In this document: positions 8,120 through 16,542 of the stretch, piece after piece
How the letters are laid out: every line of letters starts with the position of its first letter
Position numbering within the stretch: position 1 is the stretch's first letter
Source of the DNA: CBDBLK01 sp965243145
Lineage (GTDB): Bacteria > Bdellovibrionota > Bacteriovoracia > Bacteriovoracales > Bacteriovoracaceae
Direction: 5' to 3'
Length of the DNA stretch: 64,000 nt
Assembly (NCBI GenBank): GCA_965243145.1
Contig: CBDEUB010000002.1
Coordinates: 2,418,001 to 2,482,000, forward strand
The notes under the pieces: model-generated
Databases searched by the model: none
What the model was told of the DNA's origin: nothing
Seen by the model: the letters and a program-made list of their open reading frames with translations, nothing else
Program-made: the position numbers and the translations under genes

Positions 8120-9172
8120 TCACTTTGTGTTAAAACGAAATAATGGGCGCGTTTCATAGGTGGACAAGTGTTGGGCCATTTGCTTAAAGTGGGAAGTCAT
8201 GCCCAAAAAAAGGCCTCCGCCCCCGGCCCCGCACAGTTTGAGGGAGTAGTCTCCGGTGTCGAGTCCGCACTGCCAAACTTCGTGGTAGAGTTTGGGGATC
8301 ATCGGCCTGAAGTGCTCCCATTGGTAGGAACTGAGTTGGCGGAAGGCGTTTTCCAATTGGGCCATATCCCCCAATAAGAAGTGGTGAATACAGGCGTTGG
8401 TGGTGGGCAAGAGTTGGCGTTCACAGAAGCGCATAAAGATTTTTGATTTGCACTTTTCCAAAAACAGGTGGACGAGGGGTTCGGTTTGCCGCGATCGCCC
8501 CGTGTCCAATAAAAAAATGGCCCCTTGGCCCTCATTGGCCCGGGGCAATTGAATGGTTTTAATGTCGCCCTTGGGGCCTATCAGCAAGGGGTGATCCAGG
8601 TAGCTGATGAGCGGGTCTATCCCCGAAGAAGAGCCGTGGAAATGGGATTCAACCGTGGCCAGGCGGCGCTTGAGTTCGATCACATGCTCTCGGTTGTTTT
8701 TGCGGGTGGTGGCGTAGTGGTGGTAGATGGCGGCACTGAGCGCCCCGCTGGAACCGAGTCCGTGCCCCCGTGGAATGGAACTGTCGAATTGCAGGCCGCG
8801 GCCGATGTCAAAGGCCAAACTGGAAGTGTCCAAAGGGAAATCCAGTTCACCCGTATTTTCCAAATTTTTTAAGTATTGGGCCAGGGCGCTGAGTTCGGCA
8901 TCTTTGGGGGAATGGATTTCGCGGCGGAAAACCAATTTGCCCTCAAAGAGGGAATAGGGAGTGCTCAGGGCCATGGAGTCCAGCATGATGCTGTATTCGC
9001 CAAACAGCAGAATTTTTGAGTAAAAACTGGGTAACTGCTCACACTTCAGGCCATCTTGAGAGTCAGCTTCACCATCGCTCCTTGCGATGTGCCTGTAGCA
9101 CGCCTCAGTCGCTCTGTCTCGCTTCCCCCCAATCTGGCCTAAATTGTGAGCACTTACCTTGATTTTATTCAC
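8120..9172 (-). CDS. mvaK1: Mevalonate kinase (GHMP family) with in-frame repeat-element insertion at the N terminus
   Basis: After residue 48 this is a GHMP kinase: FYSKILLFGEYSIMLDSMAL (first motif), IPRGHGLGSSGALSAAIY (ATP-binding glycine-rich loop), HGSSSGIDPLISY (mevalonate kinase type, with the catalytic Asp) and KLCGAGGGGLFLG (third motif). It should phosphorylate mevalonate to mevalonate 5-phosphate. Residues 7-47 come from the palindromic element at 9033-9155. No start codon lies between the element and the conserved FYSKILLFGEY, so ribosomes must read through the element from the ATG at 9172 (MNKIK) or from within it. It is the last gene of the mevalonate operon, 13 bases after the decarboxylase. 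Assignment as mevalonate rather than phosphomevalonate kinase rests on the SGIDP motif and the presence of another kinase upstream. Confidence 0.85.
   Translation of the reverse strand: MNKIKVSAHNLGQIGGKRDRATEACYRHIARSDGEADSQDGLKCEQLPSFYSKILLFGEYSIMLDSMALSTPYSLFEGKLVFRREIHSPKDAELSALAQYLKNLENTGELDFPLDTSSLAFDIGRGLQFDSSIPRGHGLGSSGALSAAIYHHYATTRKNNREHVIELKRRLATVESHFHGSSSGIDPLISYLDHPLLIGPKGDIKTIQLPRANEGQGAIFLLDTGRSRQTEPLVHLFLEKCKSKIFMRFCERQLLPTTNACIHHFLLGDMAQLENAFRQLSSYQWEHFRPMIPKLYHEVWQCGLDTGDYSLKLCGAGGGGLFLGMTSHFKQMAQHLSTYETRPLFRFNTK
9033..9155 (-). repeat. Palindromic element copy B, in frame in mevalonate kinase (123 bp)
   Basis: Same orientation and the same reading frame as copy A, encoding a peptide differing from it at only a few residues (SAHNLGQIGGKRDRATEAC...). 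The inverted ends extend to GTAA/TTAC here (9031-9157). It is inserted at the fifth or sixth codon of the kinase gene. Confidence 0.93.
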
Positions 9173-9185
9173 GGTTTTTCACCTT

Positions 9186-10229
9186 TTATGAGTTCCAGGC
9201 CTGCGGGCCAGGGCCTACTTCGTCGTCGATCCAGCGGCCAGTGGGAAGCAAGGGGAGCAATTCGCTCTCTACAAAGGCGTGGACGGGGCGGCGGTATTCC
9301 CTGGGGAAGAGTAAGTGCACATTGGGGCCAGCATCTAGCGTATAGCACACGGGCAACCCCTCTTGGCGTTTGCCTGCAATTTTGTTCATAACCGCCAAAC
9401 TTTGGGGATGCCAGAGTACGGCCCCCCCCGGCGCAGTGGAGATCATGGCGTGAAGGGCGTGGGCCTCGGCCTCGCAGATGCGGGCAAAGGCGGTAAATTC
9501 TCCCGACCTCAATACCTGGGCCAGTTGTTGCCAGTGCCGTTCGGCCTGGTGGTAGCGGGCGCGGGCGAAGGGGTGGCCCTGCATTTGAGCGTGCCCCTCC
9601 GAGGAGGAGAGGGGCTTTTCCGACTCGCCGACGATCAGAATGGCGTCTTGCAGGTGGCGGAAGGTGGGGTGCAAGTTTTCAAAGGGAGAGGCGCGGTGTT
9701 CTTCCTCGACCCCCCAGGTGGCGGCCGGGGCAAAGATTGAACGGCAGGCCGAACCGGAACCCAGGCGCGCTAAAAAACTGGCCCACTCCAAAAATTCCGC
9801 CTGCGTCTGTTCAGGATCGAAGAACTGGCGTTGGAATTGACTCAAGCAAAGCCCTAAGGCCGCCATGGCGCTGGCACTGGAGGCCAGTCCTGCTCCGTGG
9901 GGAAAAGAGTTGGCCGTTTCAATGTGCAGGTGCAGTTGTGAAATCCAAGGGCAGTGCCTTTCTGCCCGTTTTAAAAAGAGTTCAATTTTGGGGAGAAAGC
10001 GGGGGTGTGGCCGCCCGTGAAACCACACTTGGGAGGCCTTTTGTTCTGGGATTCGGCGGGTGAAGCGCACTCTGGTGGAGGTTTGGCAGTGTTTGAGGGT
10101 AAAGGAAAAATTGGAGTTGGCCGGCCGTTGAACTTCTTGCTTGCCCCAGTATTTGACGATGGCAATATTGCTGGGTGCCCGCCAGGCCGACTCAAAACTG
10201 GTGAAGTGCCGGGGAAGATGGGGAGGCAT
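9186..10229 (-). CDS. mvaD: Diphosphomevalonate decarboxylase
   Basis: 347 residues. The N-terminal RAPSNIAIVKYWGK is the hallmark of this decarboxylase, and the ATP loop is SFPHGAGLASSASAMAALGL, followed by GSGSACRSIFA. It performs the ATP-dependent decarboxylation of mevalonate diphosphate to isopentenyl diphosphate. The ATG at 10229 (MPPHLPRHF) was chosen, one base after the stop of the upstream kinase (TAAAATG), which gives a normal-length enzyme; the longer open frame to 10397 overlaps the kinase and has no family similarity. Part of the mevalonate operon with tight translational spacing. Confidence 0.93.
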   Translation of the reverse strand: MPPHLPRHFTSFESAWRAPSNIAIVKYWGKQEVQRPANSNFSFTLKHCQTSTRVRFTRRIPEQKASQVWFHGRPHPRFLPKIELFLKRAERHCPWISQLHLHIETANSFPHGAGLASSASAMAALGLCLSQFQRQFFDPEQTQAEFLEWASFLARLGSGSACRSIFAPAATWGVEEEHRASPFENLHPTFRHLQDAILIVGESEKPLSSSEGHAQMQGHPFARARYHQAERHWQQLAQVLRSGEFTAFARICEAEAHALHAMISTAPGGAVLWHPQSLAVMNKIAGKRQEGLPVCYTLDAGPNVHLLFPREYRRPVHAFVESELLPLLPTGRWIDDEVGPGPQAWNS

Positions 10230-10230
10230 T

Positions 10231-11262
10231 TTAGTGGGCAAGTCCAGCACCTCCACTCGAGGGAGACGGGGCCTCTCCCGGCAGCACCAAATCCTCGAAT
10301 TTGAGCACGGTGGAGAGGCCGTGCTGAAGAAAATAATCCCGCGTTTCTTCCCGCGGGCGTGGAGAAGTTGCCAGGGCAAAGTCTCCTCCCCAAGCACCGA
10401 GGGATTTGACTTCTCCCCAAAAGTCGGGAAAGCGCTGCGCTTTCAGGGGGGGAATCCCCAAGTGGGAGGCCACCACTTTTTCGTGTTGGCACATGAAGTG
10501 ATGAAATTCTCCCAAGGTTTGTGCCTGGAGGGCCTGATCGGTGAGGGCCGAAATGGAGTCGATGAGTTGTGGCCCTGGCCTTGCCCGGCGTTGGTAGAAT
10601 GCCACCCCCTCCGCCGTTTTTTGTTTGTTGCCCTGGTGGACAAAGTACAGGCAATCTTGAAAGGGGGGGGCAAAGGAAACTGTTTGCCACTTTGGCCCAC
10701 GGGGATTTTTTTGATACAGAATGGGGCCATTTGCCCGGGCGCAGGCAATGTCGTAACCCGACCCTCCGGTGGCCTGGAAGGCCAATTCAAAGGGGGATAT
10801 TTTGGCCCACCGGGCGATATTGCAGATCAGGGTGGAACTGCTTCCCAGGCCCCATTCCAAGGGGAAATCCAGACGGGTTTCCACTGTGACATCTCCCTCA
10901 TCGCGGCGTAGGAAGTGTTTGTTTTGGGTGCGCACGATCCGCAAAATGTCTTGCAGTTGCCTGGCCTCGCGGGAGGGGTTTGGTTCCAGGCAATTGAAGT
11001 GCCACAGATCAAAACTGGCCTTAAACCACAACTCGCCAGTGGCGTGGTAGGCCTGCCAAGTGAGTTTGGGGTCGAAGCGCTGGGAGTAAGTAATACCCAT
11101 AGTTTGGCCCAAGCGGGTGGGGAAGGCGAGGGCGCGGGCACCGTCCAACACAAAATATTCTCCCGACAGCAAAATTTTGCCGTGGCCAAAAAAAGATTGG
11201 TGGTAAGTGTGGGGTGGCGGTTTTGCCGGTGTGGTGGATAGGGGTTGGGGAGTGGGAGACAT
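10231..11262 (-). CDS. GHMP kinase, probable phosphomevalonate kinase
   Basis: 343 residues. Motifs seen: FFGHGKILLSGEYFVLDG (N-terminal GHMP motif), LEWGLGSSSTLICNIARW (ATP loop), GGSGYDIACARANGPILY, and a C-terminal GAWGGDFALA in place of the usual GxGGG. The SGYDIACA type is found in kinases located in mevalonate clusters of other bacteria. With mevalonate kinase and the decarboxylase present in the same operon, phosphomevalonate kinase is the missing step, so the assignment is by motif and elimination. The ATG at 11262 lies 18 bases after the reductase stop. Its own identity as PMK versus a second mevalonate kinase is not proven by sequence. Confidence 0.8.
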   Translation of the reverse strand: MSPTPQPLSTTPAKPPPHTYHQSFFGHGKILLSGEYFVLDGARALAFPTRLGQTMGITYSQRFDPKLTWQAYHATGELWFKASFDLWHFNCLEPNPSREARQLQDILRIVRTQNKHFLRRDEGDVTVETRLDFPLEWGLGSSSTLICNIARWAKISPFELAFQATGGSGYDIACARANGPILYQKNPRGPKWQTVSFAPPFQDCLYFVHQGNKQKTAEGVAFYQRRARPGPQLIDSISALTDQALQAQTLGEFHHFMCQHEKVVASHLGIPPLKAQRFPDFWGEVKSLGAWGGDFALATSPRPREETRDYFLQHGLSTVLKFEDLVLPGEAPSPSSGGAGLAH

Positions 11263-11280
11263 CTTTTCGCCCGCGCGCTC

Positions 11281-12654
11281 TTAGTGCCAAGTCCTGAGTT
11301 TGCCGAGGAAGCGGCGAACTTTGTCGAAAGAAACCACTTCGTTGGCAAAGTGGGCCTGGGCCAATTCCCGTTCCTCCTCAGTGGCGGCCAGGTGGTTGAG
11401 CATATTAATGAGATGCATTTTCATGTGCCCCTTTTGGATTCCACTGGTGATCAGCGAACTTATGGCGGCAAAATTTTGCATTAAACCTACGCCGGCGGCA
11501 ATTTTCATCAATTGCACCGCCGACGGGTGGCCCAGCAGTTCCAGGGAGAATTTGGCCAAGGGGTGCAGGGCGGTGAGTCCTCCCACGGTTCCCAGGGCGA
11601 GGGGTAGTTCCAGTTGGAAGTGAAAAATACCCGCTTTCATGTAGCAGTCGGTGAGGCCTTGGTAGTGGCCGTGGCGGGTGGCAAATGTGTGTCCACAGGC
11701 CTCCACCGCCCGGGTGTCATTGCCGGTGGCCAAAACCACCGCATCGACCCCGTTAAAAATGCCCTTGTTGTGGGTGGTGGCGCGGTGGACATCCCACTTG
11801 GAAATGTTGATGGCGCGCTGGAATTTGTCGGCAAATTCTTGTGCGGCCATAGAGGTGTGTACTCCGAATTGGCCAGTGTCGAGTTTGGCCACCGGGCACT
11901 CGACTTCCACGATCGCCCGGCAGTCGGGAGTGTAGTTGCTCAAGATCGCCATCACCATGTGCAAATCCCGCGCCCGTTCCCCCCATTTTTGTCTGGCCAG
12001 GGCGATAAAGCGCTGGCCGATCATTTCTAGAGCGCTGTTGATAAAGTTGGCACCCATGGCATCGCAGGTTTCAAATTCGCACCAAATTTGGAAGTGCCCT
12101 CTGGCGCACTCTCCACGGTGTTGGAACTGATCCCTCCACTGTAAATCCAAAAGGCCGCCCCCCCGCTGGCGCATGTTGGCGGCCATAGGCCCAATCGAGG
12201 CGATGAGCTGCGGACGAATGTCTCGAAAGAGAGTGGCCAGGGCGGTGGAGTCTCCCGGATAAAAGAGGTGGACTTGGCCTATTTTTTTAGTGGATACAAC
12301 TTGCGCCGAAAGGCCGCCCCTGTGAAACCAAAATTTGGCGGCCTTGCAGGCCGCCGCCACCACTGAACTTTCTTCAGTGGCCATCGGGACGCAGTAATTT
12401 TTCCCGTCGAGCAGCAGATGGGGGCAAATTCCAAAGGGAAGATAAAAATTGGAGAGGGTGTTTTCACTGAACTGGTCGAATATTTTTTGTTGGCCAGGAT
12501 CGGGATGCCAAAACTGTTTTAAGGCCTTGGTGGCGGCCGGGCCAGGCAAATAGTTTTGGGCGATAAAGTTCATTTTTTGTTCTTTGGACATTTTGGAGAG
12601 GCCAGAAGTAGAAGGGGACGGGGGGGATTCCGGGGAGGGCGTTTGCCAGGTCAT
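11281..12654 (-). CDS. mvaA: Hydroxymethylglutaryl-CoA reductase, class II
   Basis: 457 residues. Diagnostic segments are VPMATEESSVVAAACKAAKF (substrate binding, catalytic Glu), DAMGANFIN (dinucleotide binding in class II enzymes), the NKG region (THNKGIFNGVDAVVLATGND) and GTVGGLTALHP. It reduces HMG-CoA to mevalonate, the entry step of the pathway; HMG-CoA synthase is not in the window. The ATG at 12654 overlaps the isomerase stop (ATGA), implying translational coupling. A start at a later ATG (12591, MSKEQKMNF) would remove a Pro/Ser-rich leader not needed for the fold. Confidence 0.93.
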   Translation of the reverse strand: MTWQTPSPESPPSPSTSGLSKMSKEQKMNFIAQNYLPGPAATKALKQFWHPDPGQQKIFDQFSENTLSNFYLPFGICPHLLLDGKNYCVPMATEESSVVAAACKAAKFWFHRGGLSAQVVSTKKIGQVHLFYPGDSTALATLFRDIRPQLIASIGPMAANMRQRGGGLLDLQWRDQFQHRGECARGHFQIWCEFETCDAMGANFINSALEMIGQRFIALARQKWGERARDLHMVMAILSNYTPDCRAIVEVECPVAKLDTGQFGVHTSMAAQEFADKFQRAINISKWDVHRATTHNKGIFNGVDAVVLATGNDTRAVEACGHTFATRHGHYQGLTDCYMKAGIFHFQLELPLALGTVGGLTALHPLAKFSLELLGHPSAVQLMKIAAGVGLMQNFAAISSLITSGIQKGHMKMHLINMLNHLAATEEERELAQAHFANEVVSFDKVRRFLGKLRTWH

Positions 12655-13958
12655 GCCCGCCCCCGCTGGTGTTTTTTCCCTTGTGTGGGAGTTGTGGCCC
12701 GCAAATAGCGGTGGGCCAACTCCAGGCCAGTCAGTTGTTGCCGAACATAATTGCGCAAACTGGCCTGATCGCGGCGGGCGTGTACCAGAAGGGCATGGGC
12801 CTGGCCATAGACCGCTTTAGTAAACTGCTCACACTTCAGGCCATCTTGTGACTCAGCTTCACCATCGCTGCTTGCCTCCGCATCCTGCTCCGGCACCGCC
12901 CATCGGGGCGGCCGTCGTTCGTCGCCTTCCTGGCGACTCCGTGCGATGTGCAGGGAGCACACCTCAGTCACTCTGTCTCGCTTCATCCCAATCTGACCTA
13001 AATTGTGAGCACTTACCGTGCTACTGCCGTAGTTTTTTGTTGGGGTACGAGTCGTTACCAAGGATTGGATCAAACTCCAACCGTGTAAAAAAGAGGACAC
13101 TCCCCCCGAAATGATAAATTCGCTACACTGAGCGCGGGAACCCAGTTCCGCACACAAAGCGTTGGTTTGAGACACCATATCTTCAGCACTGTGGCCGACT
13201 TGCCCCAGGGGACTCAGATTGGTGTCGCCGCTACGGTGCATTTCCAGCAGGGTGAAATTGCTTCCCCCAAAGGCGGCAAATTCAATCGCCGCCAGGGGAA
13301 GTTGCAGGGCGGCCTTCAAACTTGCAGGCCCCATGCCCTGGCCAACTTCTTTGATGGCCACGGGGAAACTCACTCCTTCCAGCAGTTCTTGCAAAGTCTC
13401 GATTGGCGGACGGGTGATGGGGTCGCCCTCGGGTTGAAACCACTCTTGCAGGGGATTGATGTGGACAAACAGGCCATCCAGTTTTAAGCGCTCGACCAAC
13501 TGATCGAGTTGGTGGTGTTTTTTTTGCGCCAGCAAGCGTTCCACTTGGGCAATGCCAATATTGCCCATCAGGGGCCACTCGTCACCCACGATGGGGCGCA
13601 AATCAAAATCCTTTAAGATTTCGGCCGGTGTTTTCGATTCCATGGCCTCCAGGGCAATCCGGCAGGAACCCAGGCCCATGCCCAGTCCAAATTCGGCGCA
13701 GACTTGGGCCAGGCGGCGGTTGATTTCTCGGGCCTCGGTGGTACCGCCGGTCATGCTGGAAACCCATAGGGGAGCGCACACCCGCTTGCCCAGAAAGGCC
13801 ATGGGGCGTCGGTAAATTTGGCCTTTGTCGGGCAGGGCCGAAAGCAAAGGTTCGTAGTCAAAATGGGGGCAGGGGCCTGTTTCCATTCCCCGGAATTGAT
13901 CCGCCAGTTGGAGGTGCTCCCCCTTGCGGCCTATGGTGAGTGCAGAAGGTTTTGACAT
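12651..13958 (-). CDS. fni: Type 2 isopentenyl-diphosphate delta-isomerase interrupted in frame by a repeat element
   Basis: The N-terminal 315 residues are a type 2 (FMN-dependent) isomerase: RKGEHL at the start, VSSMTGGTTEAREIN, GLGMGLGSCR, NIGIAQV, HINPLQEWFQPEGD, VAIKEVGQGM and the FMN phosphate loop FIISGGVSSF. Residues 316-379 are the translation of the 192-bp element at 12823-13014. The native C-terminal helix region then resumes (YGQAHALLVHARRD...), so the frame is kept through a 64-residue insertion well inside the folded enzyme. The start ATG at 13958 (MSKPSALT) is preferred to an upstream in-frame ATG, because the isomerase similarity starts here. It interconverts IPP and DMAPP. 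Whether the interrupted enzyme folds is unknown; the rest shows no decay. Confidence 0.88.
   Translation of the reverse strand: MSKPSALTIGRKGEHLQLADQFRGMETGPCPHFDYEPLLSALPDKGQIYRRPMAFLGKRVCAPLWVSSMTGGTTEAREINRRLAQVCAEFGLGMGLGSCRIALEAMESKTPAEILKDFDLRPIVGDEWPLMGNIGIAQVERLLAQKKHHQLDQLVERLKLDGLFVHINPLQEWFQPEGDPITRPPIETLQELLEGVSFPVAIKEVGQGMGPASLKAALQLPLAAIEFAAFGGSNFTLLEMHRSGDTNLSPLGQVGHSAEDMVSQTNALCAELGSRAQCSEFIISGGVSSFLHGWSLIQSLVTTRTPTKNYGSSTVSAHNLGQIGMKRDRVTEVCSLHIARSRQEGDERRPPRWAVPEQDAEASSDGEAESQDGLKCEQFTKAVYGQAHALLVHARRDQASLRNYVRQQLTGLELAHRYLRATTPTQGKKHQRGRA
12823..13014 (-). repeat. Palindromic element copy C, long form, in frame inside the isomerase gene (192 bp)
   Basis: Same ends as copies A and B but with 69 extra bases (23 codons) in the middle, as in copy D. 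The extra block is GC-rich with its own small palindromes (for example GCCCATCGGGGC). Both strands are open in one frame over the whole element. The encoded peptide starts SAHNLGQIGMKRDRVTE and contains EQDAEASSDGEAESQDG near its end. Confidence 0.93.
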
Positions 13959-13971
13959 TTCAGCAGCGAAT

Positions 13972-15195
13972 CTAACCTTTAGAGGAAGGCCTTGCAACCT
14001 CGGGGCCTCGCCAATAGGCCGCGGTTTTCACAGAAACCCCTGCCGTGTGGTTGAGAACGGCAATTTGTCCTGGCCCCCGTTGGTGACATTCCGCACCGGA
14101 AGAATCTTTTAACCACTGCACACAAGTGTGGCGAATATGCCCTTCAGGAGTGCGGTATTCAAGCCGATCTCCTGGCCGCAGGGGCCTTTGCGGGTGGCGC
14201 ACATGAATCGCCAGGTGGCATTTTTTGGCCACGCTGGCCACATCGCCGATATAGTTGGGGCCACGGTCAGTGATATGTTGATTTTTCAGCTTGCTAAAAA
14301 GCCGTTCGGTTTTATTGGCCTCAAACAGGCCCTTAAACAGTGGGCGCGGGTATTCGCGCCATAAAACCTCTTGGCAGAGGGATGGATGGCCAGAATTTTC
14401 AACAATGCGCCGGATAGTGGCCAACACACCGATGGGACGCCCGGGCGGCCCTTCTTGAACGGATGGGTCAAATAGATCAAAGCGCACGGCAGTGAGGCCC
14501 ACCTTTTCAAATTCTCCAAGGGCGTGCACTAAACTTAAATCTTTGGGGTGGAACATAAAAGTACCCCACCCGTTTTCCACCAACGCAAAATTTTTGTGGG
14601 GGCCTTCGAGACTGTCGGCCATCAGCCCCAGAGGTGAGTCTTCGCTTTGCTGGCCAGTGCGGGGCGAGAGCAACCGGCGGGGAGTGGAAAAAAGCAAAAG
14701 CGGCCCCAGCACCATCAATTCGCTTTCCACTCCCATGGAGTCGGCCAGGGCGACAAATTGTTTTAGCCTGAGGAGGGGGATTTGGGGGGAAAAAACCAGC
14801 CGTTTGATTTGTTTTCCGGAGCGCTTAATCCACCCTTCGATGGCCTTGAGGTTGTGGCCTCCGTGTTCTAGCAGCAGGTGAATATTGGCGTGGGGGCAGT
14901 GCCTTCTCGCCCACTCAAGAGCGCCGAGGTCTTGCACGCGCAGAGCGCCAAAGGCGCGCAAGTTGGCCCCTTGCAGTTTGGCCCCCAGGCGGTGGAGCTG
15001 ATTTTCAGTCATCAGGACATCCCACGCCAGGATCGACTGGCCTTGGCCCAAGCGTTGGGCCAAGTTGACACAAGTGCCCCAGTCGAGTTGTCCCAAGCGG
15101 GAAAAATCCCGGCACCCCAAAACAATTTCATCGGCCGGAGCGGACAGGGCCTCGTCCACATTCCGCTGGTGCTGGAGACTGAGTACCCACTTCAT
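13972..15195 (-). CDS. U32-family peptidase-like protein
   Basis: 407 residues. The arrangement (an N-terminal TIM-barrel-like half with VLMTENQLHRLGAKLQGA and IHLLLEHGGHNL, then ELMVLGPLLLFSTPRRLLSP, and a DLSLVHALGEFEKVGLTAVR segment) matches the U32 family, whose members act in tRNA/rRNA hydroxylation (TrhP, RlhA) or ubiquinone hydroxylation (UbiU/V). The usual cysteines that bind an Fe-S cluster in those subfamilies are not clearly arranged here, so this is a divergent member. Its ATG overlaps the subtilase stop (ATGA) and it lies 13 bases before the isomerase, so it is translated as part of the mevalonate operon. Role in that pathway unknown. Confidence 0.6.
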   Translation of the reverse strand: MKWVLSLQHQRNVDEALSAPADEIVLGCRDFSRLGQLDWGTCVNLAQRLGQGQSILAWDVLMTENQLHRLGAKLQGANLRAFGALRVQDLGALEWARRHCPHANIHLLLEHGGHNLKAIEGWIKRSGKQIKRLVFSPQIPLLRLKQFVALADSMGVESELMVLGPLLLFSTPRRLLSPRTGQQSEDSPLGLMADSLEGPHKNFALVENGWGTFMFHPKDLSLVHALGEFEKVGLTAVRFDLFDPSVQEGPPGRPIGVLATIRRIVENSGHPSLCQEVLWREYPRPLFKGLFEANKTERLFSKLKNQHITDRGPNYIGDVASVAKKCHLAIHVRHPQRPLRPGDRLEYRTPEGHIRHTCVQWLKDSSGAECHQRGPGQIAVLNHTAGVSVKTAAYWRGPEVARPSSKG

Positions 15196-16433
15196 GGGCC
15201 AAGGCCCATGGGGCCACTCTTGGCCGCCTGTAAAGCGCGCTGGCGGTTGACGATGCCTCCACTGATCACCTTGCCCTCCAGGGACGGGTACACTGTGACA
15301 GTGCCGGTGATGATGGATTTGATTTGAGCGGCGCTAAGCTGGGGATTGGCCACTTTCATGCGGGCCGCCAGGTTGGAGATATAGGCCGCCGCTTGGGAAC
15401 TTCCGCTGATTTTCAAATACTGGTTGTTGGGAACGCTGGAATGGACGGCAATGCCCGGGGCCAAGAGGTCAACCGTTTGCCCGCCAAAGTGGGAAAATTC
15501 GGCCAGGCCGTTTTGTTCCAGGTTGGCACTGCCCACAGTGATGGCGTTAGTGGCCCGAATATTGGAGGGAACCATGACCTGGTGGTCGTTGCTTTGGTTT
15601 TGCCCCCTGGCCCCATTGCCGGCGGAAAAGACAAACAAAGTTTCCGGAGCGGCGGCGACATAGTTGCGGTGAATTTCATCCAGCATCTCCCGCAGGAATA
15701 GGGCCATGTATTGGGGCCTCATTTGGGCCTTGAGGGGTTGTTCGCGCCACTGGGAGAGAATGTTGAGAATTTGCTCGGCAAAATCAATATCGATATTGAA
15801 AGCGTTGTTGGCCACGGCGACCCGGTGGCCATTGTAATATGCGGCCATGGCGCGGGGAAAGGCAAAGTTGGCCATCGCTTTGGCGGTGGTACTCAGCACC
15901 TCTTCAAGAGGCGCGCGGGTGGGCCAATCGCCCCGTTCCTCTAGGAACTGTCTCAAAAAGTAGTGAATTTGCGCCGGAGAGTTAAGCACTGCCGGTTTGA
16001 CGGGCAAGACCTTCGCCCGGTGCTGGATTCCCTGGAGGACGATGCCGGCGATATGGGTTCCGTGAACGAAGTGCAGGCACTTCCTCAAGGTTTGTTGGAA
16101 GTGTGGCCGTTGCGACTTGTTAAACAGCCGTTTCTCCGTCTCGGAGAAAGCGATCCGGTCTGTTCGGGAGTACAGCTTCAAAGCGTCCCACATTTCTCCG
16201 CGCAGGCACAAGGCCCGGTGGGTGGAGTGGCCAATGCTGTAGTCGATAAAAGAAGGGAGAGGCGTCAAACGGGAAGGTTCCCGCCAGACGGAGTTTGAGA
16301 GATGCCGGTGTTCAATATCGAACCCCGTATCCACGATGGCCACCAGGACGGGGGGAGCGGGGCCAGCGGCGGCCCCTACGGCAACCCAGGCCAGAAAAGG
16401 CACGAGGGTGACTCTATAGAGCAATAAGCGCAT
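15192..16433 (-). CDS. Subtilisin-like serine protease (S8), secreted
   Basis: 413 residues with an N-terminal signal segment (MRLLLYRVTLVPFLAWVAVG). The catalytic triad is visible: Asp in VAIVDTGFDIEH, His in FVHGTHIAGIV, and Ser in the diverged KISGSSQAAAYISN (usual GTSMAAP). The oxyanion Asn region appears as FVFSAGNGARGQ. There is no obvious propeptide between the signal and the catalytic domain, and an unusually long insert separates Asp and His. Probably periplasmic or extracellular. It is the first gene of the mevalonate operon strand and overlaps the next gene by 4 bases; a functional connection is not apparent. Confidence 0.85.
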   Translation of the reverse strand: MRLLLYRVTLVPFLAWVAVGAAAGPAPPVLVAIVDTGFDIEHRHLSNSVWREPSRLTPLPSFIDYSIGHSTHRALCLRGEMWDALKLYSRTDRIAFSETEKRLFNKSQRPHFQQTLRKCLHFVHGTHIAGIVLQGIQHRAKVLPVKPAVLNSPAQIHYFLRQFLEERGDWPTRAPLEEVLSTTAKAMANFAFPRAMAAYYNGHRVAVANNAFNIDIDFAEQILNILSQWREQPLKAQMRPQYMALFLREMLDEIHRNYVAAAPETLFVFSAGNGARGQNQSNDHQVMVPSNIRATNAITVGSANLEQNGLAEFSHFGGQTVDLLAPGIAVHSSVPNNQYLKISGSSQAAAYISNLAARMKVANPQLSAAQIKSIITGTVTVYPSLEGKVISGGIVNRQRALQAAKSGPMGLGP

Positions 16434-16542
16434 GGGGTCAACTTACACCGCTATGGGTTTATTTGTCCTATACGCTATGCATTAAAAAAAATTATGAATT
16501 TTCACTTGACTGCTTTTATGTTTTTAAATCATATTTAGGCCC

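Noticed and set aside
10230..10397. N-terminal extension of the diphosphomevalonate decarboxylase
   Set aside because: It overlaps the upstream kinase, has no family similarity, and a start one base after the kinase stop gives the normal length.
12823..13014. Intein or group I/II intron within the isomerase gene
   Set aside because: The insert is only 64 codons, has no Cys/Ser start, no HN-Cys end and no nuclease or catalytic-core motifs, and the same sequence occurs outside genes with inverted ends. A palindromic repeat element explains it better.
13077..13092. 16-base match TCCAACCGTGTAAAAA between 13077 and 51107 as a dispersed repeat
   Set aside because: One is inside the isomerase coding sequence and the flanks differ; a single 16-base match in 64 kb can be chance.
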